Positions 17,401-24,569 of a stretch of 55,230 nt of DNA are shown piece after piece; positions within the stretch are counted from its first letter, which is position 1, and every line of letters begins with the position of its first letter. This stretch comes from Asticcacaulis sp. AC466 (lineage in GTDB: Bacteria > Pseudomonadota > Alphaproteobacteria > Caulobacterales > Caulobacteraceae): the NCBI RefSeq assembly GCF_000495815.1, contig NZ_AWGE01000025.1, forward strand, positions 1 through 55,230, read 5' to 3'. The translations under genes and the position numbers were made by a program. Below the pieces are notes generated by a model that was not told the origin of the DNA, did no database searches, and was given only the letters and a program-made list of their open reading frames with translations.

Positions 17401-17604
17401 CTGCATATGGCGCCGGCGGGCGAATACAAGGTCCTGGCCAATGTCTATGCCGCCGATGTGCTCAATCGCAACGGCGCCACCAGCGTCACGGTCCGGCTCT
17501 ATCGCGACTGGGGCCGCCCGTCCGAGACGATGGAAAGCTTTGTGATCGAACTGCAAAAAGGCGAAAAGGGCGCAAAGCCGGTTGGCACCTTTGTGCGAAA
17601 TTAG
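14422..17604 (+). CDS. Large exported VIT/VWA-like protein with C-terminal DUF2135 domain
   Basis: A 1060-residue protein with a signal peptide (1-28) and a GGAGG ribosome site. A VIT domain spans about 76-192 (FQAREAYEERVRAG is characteristic). A degenerate VWA-like region follows, with a MIDAS-type DASRS at 302-306. A low-complexity proline-rich linker (about 650-690) and a helical TPR-like region come next, and the end (about 940-1055; DMDLWVDEPSGE, PAGEYKVLANVY) matches the DUF2135/YfaP-like domain. VIT/VWA proteins act as surface or periplasmic scaffolds; the exact role is unknown. Just before the linker it has a VTVTGTRR motif that usually occurs at TonB-receptor N-termini. Confidence 0.88.
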   Translation: MTYSAILKRGAAGLAIGIALGVTAVAGATTPLLRPVEVRPTGKPAPDEPRLTDTPALDLKAHNTRTDRTVGDETSLRISTLDARVDMAGHMAQTTLTITFANTTGATLEGDFSLQLPADAYVTGYALDVNGGMVEGVLQSKFQAREAYEERVRAGVDPGLAEVDARNMFRTHVFPIRPQSGRTIRVRYVTPLGADSRFELPLSTAYRVDKVSLDISVPATVKAMMDTPDELRSGAPVLAEGRLTMPYSGQNLFLAKRIVVAVKASDDVAVMRHRNGDAFFEFVVPAQSPGKSPVHTLRLYWDASRSHRDDDTQAEAQVVADYIAQVKPQAVDLILFADNAPQTVHFDAPTPDAVKKALLEANYAGATRYAGLAKVLPGRADVCLLVSDGSVTLDAFEAGKWPCRVLTLSASKSAHRDVLRTLAGRNGGVFADLTAGHDAALTQLMMRGPKLWDLTDADGRPVDYAIRPMGTDSYRVFGPAPTGGKLVVDYGTGQQTYTLAQAVDNDGAGALWGASLIDRLNASGAPDREKGLALARRYSVATPDVSFIVLETGGDYARAKIAPPADIDKSIWTAYVQARDQIAKTDAEAKAKRFDAILGQWNGQKDWYAAKYKTLAQAKKAFASEPAPTGTVTETGTATQVAPIAGIVTVTGTRRADAPPPPPPAVQPRETPPSPAMAPPPPLPVPPAPMPSAPGGYISSQNADLSLNASVAKSPQALAGVDIDRSGGGDRNTGMSITTAEWNPERPYLKALNAVKPGDTTGFDTTYHEMEKAFGDTPGFYFDVAEWVFRKGDATRAAAILRNALDLPASDIDTQIIAADRLARYGDYSDAIWLDERIHDLTPEKPQATRNLALVLIEATDKQLAAKTIDRAAAIATYKRALGLLMNVVLTPWNADYDGIEIISLMEANHLVAQLKALGVPAADLADIIDPRLVALMDVDIRITLEWNTDKTDMDLWVDEPSGERVIYNNPRSQLGGRLSNDMTRGYGPEEYLLHMAPAGEYKVLANVYAADVLNRNGATSVTVRLYRDWGRPSETMESFVIELQKGEKGAKPVGTFVRN

Positions 17605-17687
17605 GCTTGCTCTCTGCTGGGCAAACTTCGCATTCGCCCCTCATTGACCGGCCCTTGAACCGTCGTAAGGGCGTCTATGTTCCGCGC

Positions 17688-18302
17688 TTAATTGCCTTTG
17701 CTTGCGGCGATTTCCGACAGGTATTTCGGGTTCAGCGTGCCGTGCTGGGTCGCAAAGGGCAGCAGAGTCGGATAAAATTGCACGAAGGTTGTATCCGCCG
17801 CCGCATGATCCTGATGGCAGGCGTAACAGGCCGCCGTATGCGCAATCTGTGCGGCGGGCTTACCGTCTTCAAAACTGAAGAAGCCCCACCCGCCGTCGAG
17901 ACGGGCATCCTTGACATGCGCTTCCAATCCCATGACCTCGCCTGTCTGCACCAGGCCGCGCTTGTTTATGGACACGTCCTTTGCGCCACCACGATTTTCG
18001 AGCATGATCACGGTCTTGTCCGGCCACACACCCGTGGCCTTGAACGCCAGATAGGCCGCGCGCGGCACAAAGACATTGTTGAACATGTGCGCGCCTGACA
18101 TGGCAGGCGCCTGGCTATAGCTCATGTCCAGGCCAGAGCTCAGAAAGACCCAGTCGCGGTAATCGGCGGGAAGCGTCAGGCGCATCTTGGCGTCATATTG
18201 CGGTTCACCCGACTCCGGCGGCGTGGGTTCCGCCATCGCGGTCAATAGGGTCGCGGCCAGAACAGTGGCTGCGACAAGACTAAGCAGATGTTGCGATTTC
18301 AT
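17688..18302 (-). CDS. Cytochrome P460 family protein
   Basis: A 204-residue exported protein. After a signal peptide (MKSQHLLSLVAATVLAAT) the sequence has the P460 pattern: LPADYRDWVFLSSG, VFVPRAAYLAFKATGVWPDKTVIMLENR, and a single haem-attachment motif CYACH (C159, C162, H163). Family members oxidise hydroxylamine or related compounds using a cross-linked c-type haem. The ATG at 18302 is preceded by GAGGA at 5 bases. Its start lies inside the 3' end of the AraC gene (23-base overlap), so the two are probably co-translated. Confidence 0.9.
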   Translation of the reverse strand: MKSQHLLSLVAATVLAATLLTAMAEPTPPESGEPQYDAKMRLTLPADYRDWVFLSSGLDMSYSQAPAMSGAHMFNNVFVPRAAYLAFKATGVWPDKTVIMLENRGGAKDVSINKRGLVQTGEVMGLEAHVKDARLDGGWGFFSFEDGKPAAQIAHTAACYACHQDHAAADTTFVQFYPTLLPFATQHGTLNPKYLSEIAASKGN

Positions 18303-19308
18303 CGGAATCCTCATTGGCTGTGTGGGAGGTAAAATGGTCGCGGTAGGCGCTTGGGGGCACGCCAAACCGCCGCTCGAACGCCCGGCGGAACGCATCGTCG
18401 CTTTGGAACCCCGTCATGTGCGCAATCCGGGCTATGGTGCGCTGGCCCGTGGACAGAAGAAGCCGCGCTTCATCGAGGCGGAGCCATTCGACATAGGCGG
18501 CCGGCGCCATGTCAAAGGTCGCCTTGAACCGCCGCGCAAATTGCCGGCTGCTGAGCCCCACCTGCCCGGCCATTGTCTCGACCGACCAATCGCCGGCAAG
18601 ATCGCGGGCCACGGATGCCACCAGCTCAGCGAACTGATCCCCGGCGCGCGTCTGGAACCTGAGCAGTTCCGAATACTGCAATTGCCCGCCCGATCGCTTC
18701 ATATAGACGACGAGCTGCCGCGCCGTGGACAGGGCAAGGGCCGGTCCATGATCTTCTTCGATAAGCGCCAGAGCCAGGTCGATACTGGCCGTCATCCCCG
18801 CCGACGAATAGAAGGGGCCGTCCTTTATGAATATGGCGTCCGGTTCAATGGTGACGTTGGGAAAGCGACGCGCCACCGCCGCGGCATGACGCCAGTGGGT
18901 CGTTGCCCGGCGGCCGTCAAGCAAGCCGCTGGCCGCCAATCCGTACACGCCCGTGCAGACGGACACGATACGGCGCGTATCCGGACTTCGCGTCCGCAGC
19001 CACCCCGCGATGGCGGCATTGGTGTCGTCTTCGCGCAAACCCTCGCCACCCGGTATGACAATCGTGTCGAAGGCAGGCGCGGTCTCAAGCGTCACATCGG
19101 GCAATATCCGCACCCCGGATTCGGCGGTAAAAGGCGCTTGCGACAGTCCCACGATCCGGGTCTCATAAACGGTGCGCGCCCCGCGCCAGCCCCCACCATC
19201 CGCAATGGCAAAGGCTTCCACAACGCCGGTCAGGTCGATGGCCGCGACACCATCGTAACCCAACACGCCAATGTGCCGAAGGGGGGCTTGCCGAAGGGGT
19301 ATTTGCAT
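18280..19308 (-). CDS. GlxA-type AraC-family transcriptional regulator (DJ-1/PfpI-like sensor domain)
   Basis: A 342-residue protein. Residues about 10-175 are a class-I glutamine amidotransferase-like (DJ-1/PfpI) sensor: HIGVLGYDGVAAIDLTGVVEAF, VIPGGEG and the nucleophile-elbow cysteine in IVSVCTGVYGLAASGLL. Residues about 235-330 carry two AraC-type helix-turn-helix units (GLSSRQFARRFKATFDMAPAAYVEWLRLDEARLLL and IARIAHMTGFQSDDAFRRAFERRFGVPPSAYR). It overlaps the cytochrome P460 gene that follows and may control it. The inducer is not visible. Confidence 0.93.
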   Translation of the reverse strand: MQIPLRQAPLRHIGVLGYDGVAAIDLTGVVEAFAIADGGGWRGARTVYETRIVGLSQAPFTAESGVRILPDVTLETAPAFDTIVIPGGEGLREDDTNAAIAGWLRTRSPDTRRIVSVCTGVYGLAASGLLDGRRATTHWRHAAAVARRFPNVTIEPDAIFIKDGPFYSSAGMTASIDLALALIEEDHGPALALSTARQLVVYMKRSGGQLQYSELLRFQTRAGDQFAELVASVARDLAGDWSVETMAGQVGLSSRQFARRFKATFDMAPAAYVEWLRLDEARLLLSTGQRTIARIAHMTGFQSDDAFRRAFERRFGVPPSAYRDHFTSHTANEDSDEIATSA

Positions 19309-19479
19309 CGTCTGAACCTATGCTGGATTTCAAATGTCTCTTACGACATTTATCCGACGATTTCGGACATGACGCCAAAATTCAGCCGTTCCTCAAAATG
19401 CGCAAAGAGCCTTGCCCCGACTTCGCCTGAGCGCCCAACTGGCCAGTCGGAGCTTTAGCGAAGGCTGAACGACAGCCAT

Positions 19480-19508
19480 TTGACAAACGCGCCACCCCTT
19501 CATATTGT
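19480..19508 (+). promoter_or_regulatory. Sigma-70-like promoter before the ankyrin gene
   Basis: TTGACA at 19480-19485 and TATTGT at 19503-19508 are separated by 17 bases. It lies about 140 bases before the ankyrin gene start. The rest of this gap (19309-19645), shared with the divergent AraC gene, holds nothing else clear. Confidence 0.45.
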
Positions 19509-19645
19509 TACCCCAGCGCGCCATTGGAGCGCCGCCTGTCCGCGGCAAGGGAGCACGCTCCCATCCATCCCGAACCTGATATCTTACGAACCTGTCCCTC
19601 CGGCCTTTCGTAAGCGGACGTCTGGCTATGGAAGGAAGGTTTTCC

Positions 19646-21313
19646 ATGTCCCGGGTCATTACCCCCAAGACCACACTCGACACTCTCAAAAAAGACGCCA
19701 AGCGTTGGCTGAAGGCGATCCGCACCGATGACGCCACCGCGCGTGCAAGACTGGCCGCAGCCTGGCCACAGGCGCCGGATGCGCCCGCCTTGCGCGACAT
19801 TCAGCACGCCGTGGCGCGTGAATACGGCCACGCCAGTTGGATGGCGCTCAGGGCCGCGCTCGACGACCTTGCCCTCGACCGCACCGATCGGGCCGAACGC
19901 ATCGAGTTGGTGCTTGGGCACGCCTGGGAAGGTGATGTCGGCGTCGCCCGTCGCATCCTCGCCCGCGACCCCTCGATAGCCACCGAAAACCTGTTCACGG
20001 CAGCCATTTGCGGCGCTATCGAAGCCGTTGACCGTTTCCTTGCCCGCGACGCAAAAGCCGCCACTCGCACCGGCGGGAGCCGACAATGGACGGCGCTGGC
20101 CTATGTCACCTACGGCCGGCTTGACGGCGCCAATGCGGTTCTCATCGCGCAAAAGCTCCTGGAAGCCGGCGCGGACCCGAACTTCCAGTTCGATGACGGC
20201 TGGGGCACGCCGTTCAAGGTGCTGACCGGCGCCATCCGTCTCGGCGAAGGTGCCCGGCCCAGCCACCCCCAAGTCCATACCCTTCTCGACCTGTTGATCG
20301 CCTCCGGCGCCGACGCTTACGATTCCCAGTCGCTTTACAATGTCTCGATTGTCGGCGCCGACACCCATTGGTACGACATCCTATGGGGCTATGCCGAAGC
20401 CGCCGGCGTGACCGATGCCTGGCGGATGCGCGGCGAAGGCCGACTAGGCTTCCACATGGGGCAAAGCACGCTCGACTATCTGCTCGGCAATGCCGTGGGC
20501 CAAAACCACCTGGAGCGCGCTCAGTGGCTGCTGGCGCGCGGCGCCGACGCCAATGCGGTCAACGGCTATAGCAAACGCCCGGTCGAGATCATGGCACGGT
20601 TGTCGGGATTCGGCCAGATGTCGGCCCTGCTGCAACGTCACGGCGCAACAGTCACACAACTGAAGGGGCTCGACGCCTTTCGGGCAGCCATCCTGGCCCA
20701 CGATGCCGACACGGCCAAAACCCTCCTTGCCGCAGATCCAGGTCTGATCCGGCATCCCGGCACGTTGCTGGCAGCGGCGGAATTTGGCAATGCAGAGGCC
20801 GTCGGCCTGCTGCTCGACCTCGGCGCCTCGCCCCACGGCCTTGATCATGACGGCATTGCGCCGCTGCACCGCGCCGTGCAATCGGGCTCTCTGGCCACCG
20901 TTGAAAAGCTGCTGGCGGCCGGCGCCGATATAGACCTGCGCGAACGCAAATGGCAGGGCACGCCGCTGACATGGTCGCGCGTCCTTGGCCACCCGCACTT
21001 GACGGCTTGGCTGGCGCCGCTCAGCCGCGACGTGCGCGGCCTGGCTTGGCTGGGCCTGACGGACCGCCTGGCCTGCGTCCTCGACGAAGACCCGGCGCGC
21101 ATCACGCACAGCCTTCCCGGCGACGATGCCCCCACCCTGCTCTTCTGCCTGCCGGACGACGAGGATCAGGCAGCCTCCGTCGCTCGCCTGTTGCTGATGC
21201 GTGGCGCTGATCCCGCCACGCGCAATCCGCACGGCAAGACCGCAGCGCAAGCGGCTCGCCTGCGCGGCCTCGACGACGCAGCGGATGCCATAGAAGCGGC
21301 AAAATCGCGATAG
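19646..21313 (+). CDS. Ankyrin-repeat protein, 555 residues
   Basis: The N-terminal about 70 residues are helical (LDTLKKDAKRWLKAIRTDD, EYGHASWMALRAAL), a lead-in typical of bacterial ankyrin proteins with this layout. Several ankyrin units follow (LLEAGADPNFQFDDGWGTPF, HLERAQWLLARGADANAVNGYS, AAAEFGNAEAVGLLLDLGASPHGLDHDGIAPLHRAV, LLAAGADIDLRERKWQGTPL, LLLMRGADPATRNPHGKTAAQAA). No signal peptide, so cytoplasmic. The ATG at 19646 has an AAGGAAGG site; an ATG 18 bases earlier is less likely. It probably acts as a protein-binding scaffold. A terminator follows. Confidence 0.9.
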   Translation: MSRVITPKTTLDTLKKDAKRWLKAIRTDDATARARLAAAWPQAPDAPALRDIQHAVAREYGHASWMALRAALDDLALDRTDRAERIELVLGHAWEGDVGVARRILARDPSIATENLFTAAICGAIEAVDRFLARDAKAATRTGGSRQWTALAYVTYGRLDGANAVLIAQKLLEAGADPNFQFDDGWGTPFKVLTGAIRLGEGARPSHPQVHTLLDLLIASGADAYDSQSLYNVSIVGADTHWYDILWGYAEAAGVTDAWRMRGEGRLGFHMGQSTLDYLLGNAVGQNHLERAQWLLARGADANAVNGYSKRPVEIMARLSGFGQMSALLQRHGATVTQLKGLDAFRAAILAHDADTAKTLLAADPGLIRHPGTLLAAAEFGNAEAVGLLLDLGASPHGLDHDGIAPLHRAVQSGSLATVEKLLAAGADIDLRERKWQGTPLTWSRVLGHPHLTAWLAPLSRDVRGLAWLGLTDRLACVLDEDPARITHSLPGDDAPTLLFCLPDDEDQAASVARLLLMRGADPATRNPHGKTAAQAARLRGLDDAADAIEAAKSR

Positions 21314-21378
21314 ACGATGCCGCTCTTGGGCCAAAACGGCGTCGCGCGCTCGAAACCGGACATCACAGGTGCAGAGCG

Positions 21379-21405
21379 CCGACTTGCCAGAGTCGGATTG
21401 TTTTT
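21379..21405 (+). terminator. Intrinsic terminator after the ankyrin gene
   Basis: A 6-bp stem CCGACT / AGTCGG with a 6-base loop is followed by ATTGTTTTT. It lies 66 bases after the ankyrin stop and serves the plus strand. The rest of the 21314-21628 gap is without recognised features. Confidence 0.75.
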
Positions 21406-21628
21406 GAGGGCAATACTCATTAAGGCCCCGGCTCACTTGCGATGGGTAGCCGGTCCATACAAGGGCCAAACTCGGTCGTTCGCATTTGGCGCACATTGTG
21501 GAAGCGCACGCTAATTATGCCACCCCTGAAAGCGATATTTGGTGCATTTCACAACCGCGTTGAGTTCCCACGCCGCCGAGCCCCTTCTGATCGATTTAAA
21601 ATTCCGAGTTGCGGGATCGGTCGACGGG

Positions 21629-22057
21629 CTAATTCCCGACGACTTTGGAGCCTTTCATGCTGGTATTTGCCAAGGAATTGACGTCAACAGCGTCGCCAAC
21701 AATTGAGATTCCTTTACCCCTTAGTGTGACTTTTCCGTCCTTTTTTAAAGTCAGAGACGCATCTCCTGTTGTAAAACTGATCTCGTCGCCCGCTTCGACA
21801 ATAACTCGCTTGCCACCTTTCATGGTGACGCGATCACTACCCTCCAGCCCCACCTGTTCTGACACCTTGCCGGGAATGTCCTTAATCGCCAAAAGGCTCT
21901 CGATATTACGCACTTTTTGCTCAAGAGCAGCTACGCGACTTGGGTCTGTCACAGGGCCTGCCGTTGAGTTGGAAGCAGCCTCGGCGCCTTCGCCAAAATA
22001 TATGAAAATCACGGCGGCACTCACTAGGCCAAGGACAAAGAAGACATGATTTCGCAT
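21629..22057 (-). CDS. Small exported protein with VgrG/gp5 spike-tail-like repeats
   Basis: A 142-residue protein: a signal or anchor helix (VFFVLGLVSAAVIFIYFG), a short coiled-coil (SRVAALEQKVRNIESLLAI, about 40-58), then repeating strands about 70-142: RVTMKGGKRVIVEAGDEISF, ASLTLKKDGKVTLRGKGISIVGDAVDV. This KKDGKVTLRGKGISI pattern is the triple-stranded beta-prism found at the C-terminal end of T4 gp5 and type VI VgrG spikes (DUF2345-like). A GGAG ribosome site sits 7 bases before the ATG. It is the last gene of the secretin unit (54-base gap). A trimeric exported needle or stalk is plausible. Confidence 0.75.
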   Translation of the reverse strand: MRNHVFFVLGLVSAAVIFIYFGEGAEAASNSTAGPVTDPSRVAALEQKVRNIESLLAIKDIPGKVSEQVGLEGSDRVTMKGGKRVIVEAGDEISFTTGDASLTLKKDGKVTLRGKGISIVGDAVDVNSLANTSMKGSKVVGN

Positions 22058-22111
22058 TGAATTACTCCGGCTATTGAAGCAGGTCCGGCGTCAGCGGGAC
22101 CTGCACATGAG

Positions 22112-22918
22112 TTATCTGCATTCGATCCATGACTTGCCAAAGGCGCTTTTGCGGTCAGCCTGGCCGCTGGCGCAGAACTCATCATCCCCGACATCGAGCG
22201 CCTGGCCGCGTGGGGCCTTGAGATTGCGGGTCGCAACGGTCTCGAAACGGACCAGTTCCTGCCCCGTACGTGATCGTGCCTGTCTGGGGTTGGAAACGAT
22301 CGCCAGGTTCGGCACGGCGCGCGGGTCGAAACGCGCCGACCAGGCGCGGCCATCGAGAGCATTCCACCACGCCTTGTCCCATTCGGCGACGCATTTGCCA
22401 TTACCGTTACCGAAGGGGTCATTGGCCGCAGCATTGCCGCCGCACATCTTGCCATTAGGGTTGGCAAGACAGCAATTGTCGTGATTGATGCTGCCGACCG
22501 AGGTGTAGATATTGAACGTCCCGTCGGAATTTACGGTGCGGCCAGCCTTGACGCCTTCCGACAGGCCGACGGCCAGAGCGCTGCACATTTGCCCCTGCGC
22601 ACCAAAGCAGCGCTCGCGGGCAAGAATCTCACTGGCGTGTCGGCCGGTGAAAAAATTGCTGCGGATGTTTTGTTTGAGCGTTGCGATGTTGGGCCAGGTG
22701 GTGCCATAGCGCTGAGCATTGCACTCCCCACCGGTGCCCGAACTGGTGGGGCGTCGTCCAATGATTTCCTGAATGGCGTCGCTGATCGTGCGATCGTCGC
22801 ATTGCCCGGCCCGGCCATCCGCGAGAGACGGGCTGGTGTAAAGCGTCATAGCAAAAGTCGCGGCAAGCACGGCCAGTAAGGCAGCTATCAGCACTGATGT
22901 TTTTTTGTAAATTCGCAT
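22112..22918 (-). CDS. Cysteine-rich exported protein of unknown function
   Basis: A 268-residue protein with a signal peptide (1-33) and about ten cysteines in the mature part (AGQC, GGEC, ERCFG, QMCS, DNCC, KMCGG, GKCVAE, EFCASG, WIEC), which suggests several disulfides and a periplasmic or extracellular location. A GGAGATCACC ribosome site precedes the ATG. It follows the 527-residue gene by 40 bases on the same strand. The WDKAWWNALDGRAWSARFDPRAVPN segment is distinctive, but I do not recognise a family. Possibly a substrate of, or a subunit for, the neighbouring secretin. Confidence 0.75.
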   Translation of the reverse strand: MRIYKKTSVLIAALLAVLAATFAMTLYTSPSLADGRAGQCDDRTISDAIQEIIGRRPTSSGTGGECNAQRYGTTWPNIATLKQNIRSNFFTGRHASEILARERCFGAQGQMCSALAVGLSEGVKAGRTVNSDGTFNIYTSVGSINHDNCCLANPNGKMCGGNAAANDPFGNGNGKCVAEWDKAWWNALDGRAWSARFDPRAVPNLAIVSNPRQARSRTGQELVRFETVATRNLKAPRGQALDVGDDEFCASGQADRKSAFGKSWIECR

Positions 22919-22958
22919 GGTGATCTCCAGGGCTTAGGGCCGGTCGAGTGACCGGAGT

Positions 22959-24542
22959 TTACGGGCGGGGAATGGTGATGTTCTGAGCGCCGGTGAGGCG
23001 CTTGTCGCTGTTTTTCAGAAGGGGGGCGTTTAACCGCTCCAGTACAAAACTGGCCGTGCGGGCGAAGACTGTACCGGTTGGCTGATCGCGTGGCCCGACG
23101 GTGACCGTGAAGGTTTTGCCTGCACAGCCTGCGGCTTCTGTGGCGGTGAGTGCCACGGTAAACTGCGTGACATTCGCCGGCGGCGTGGTTTCGCCGCGGA
23201 GGTTTGTGAAGCAGCCTTGAGCGCCATCGCCTGAAACCTGCCAAACGAAGACCTGGCCGGGATAGGTGGCCTGCACGGTATCAACGGTCAGGGCCAGAGA
23301 CGAGTTGAGGCGGCCAATGGCATTGGGCAAGGTTAGCGGCGGTTTTAAGGTTTTGACGCCGTAGTCGGGGGTGGATTTGATCGTCAGGGTGAGGATCTCG
23401 CCGCCTGGGTTCACGGTGATCTGGCGTTTGTATTCCCCCACCAGCCCCTGCAGTTCCTCCGGCCGGAAGTTGACCTTGCCGTAATAGCCTTGAGTCGCAG
23501 ACGCCACTATATTGAAGCTGGGCACCGGGCCGTTGCCGCTATGGGTAAAGGTCACGGGCGGAGGCCCTATACCGGAAATCTTGCGGATGACGCCATAAGG
23601 CGTTGGATTAACGCCATACTCGAAATTCAGGCGCAGATGCTTGCGTGCACAGTCGGCGCTAAGACCATTCGTCGGTAAGGTCATGACCAGGCGGCGGCCA
23701 ACAATCCGGCTGTCCAGCCCTTGTGAATCCGCACAGGCGGCGATCGTGTTGTCCTCGGGCAAGGGGGTGCGTCGTTTGGGTGGCGTCGGCGCCCGGCATT
23801 GCGATCTGAAGCCCGAAGCGCCAGGAATGGTGACGCTGGTGCCGCCGCTGGCCCTTTGTTGCGCTTCAGCAGCCGCACGCTCAGCTTCGTACTGCGCTTT
23901 TTTGGGCGCTTCGGCAGCCAGGCAGGCCTCGTACTCGGCCTGACGCGTAGGCAGGGTACGGCTATATTCCGCCAGCGCGCTTTGGTATGAGCCTTCTACA
24001 CTGGCCGCGTCGCCGGTGGCGAAATTGTTGTCGTCCCATACGGTGTCATAAGCGGTCTTGTTATAAATCCTGATCGGAATGCTGCGTGCATCGGCTATTT
24101 TCAGGAAGCCATTGCGGATCTGAGGCACCCTGCCAAGAGTAATTTCGATGATCGCCGAACCGATGGCGCCGCAGCCACGCAGGTTATTGCTGACGCCGCT
24201 AAAGCCCTTGAGATATTTCGCCGAAGCTTCAGGTATGCCGGTCAGGCTTGTGTTGTTCTTGTCGTCCTCCCAGGTGTCGAGCCAGTGGGCATAGACCTCA
24301 AACTGCATCTTGCCTTCACCGGACAAATAGATGGCATCGTCGCCCGGCTTCCACACAATCGCACTGGAGCTGTAAGACCCCGGATCATTATACAGCTCAG
24401 AACATGGCGGCCGGTCTTCATTCTGGTACTCATTGAAGTTCTGACTGCGAATGGATTCGATTATGACAGGCCCGGCTACAACGGGCGAAGCGCCAAGTGT
24501 CAGACCACATAAAGCAGTGGCGGTCAGAAGATGTTTCATCAT
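22959..24542 (-). CDS. Large exported protein of unknown function in the secretin operon
   Basis: A 527-residue protein with a clear signal peptide (MMKHLLTATALCGLTLGASPVVAG). The first part has paired cysteines (RPPCSELYND, NNLRGCGAIGSAIIEI); the middle carries an alanine/glutamate-rich helix (APKKAQYEAERAAAEAQQR); the last about 240 residues look like repeated immunoglobulin-like strands (VFVWQVSGDGAQGCFTNL, TEAAGCAGKTFTVTVGP). An AAGGA site lies 8 bases before the ATG, and the gap to the secretin gene is only 27 bases. It is probably a surface or secreted partner of the secretin. No family is recognised. Confidence 0.75.
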   Translation of the reverse strand: MMKHLLTATALCGLTLGASPVVAGPVIIESIRSQNFNEYQNEDRPPCSELYNDPGSYSSSAIVWKPGDDAIYLSGEGKMQFEVYAHWLDTWEDDKNNTSLTGIPEASAKYLKGFSGVSNNLRGCGAIGSAIIEITLGRVPQIRNGFLKIADARSIPIRIYNKTAYDTVWDDNNFATGDAASVEGSYQSALAEYSRTLPTRQAEYEACLAAEAPKKAQYEAERAAAEAQQRASGGTSVTIPGASGFRSQCRAPTPPKRRTPLPEDNTIAACADSQGLDSRIVGRRLVMTLPTNGLSADCARKHLRLNFEYGVNPTPYGVIRKISGIGPPPVTFTHSGNGPVPSFNIVASATQGYYGKVNFRPEELQGLVGEYKRQITVNPGGEILTLTIKSTPDYGVKTLKPPLTLPNAIGRLNSSLALTVDTVQATYPGQVFVWQVSGDGAQGCFTNLRGETTPPANVTQFTVALTATEAAGCAGKTFTVTVGPRDQPTGTVFARTASFVLERLNAPLLKNSDKRLTGAQNITIPRP

Positions 24543-24569
24543 GACGATAGTCCTTTGTGGTGTGTGGAG

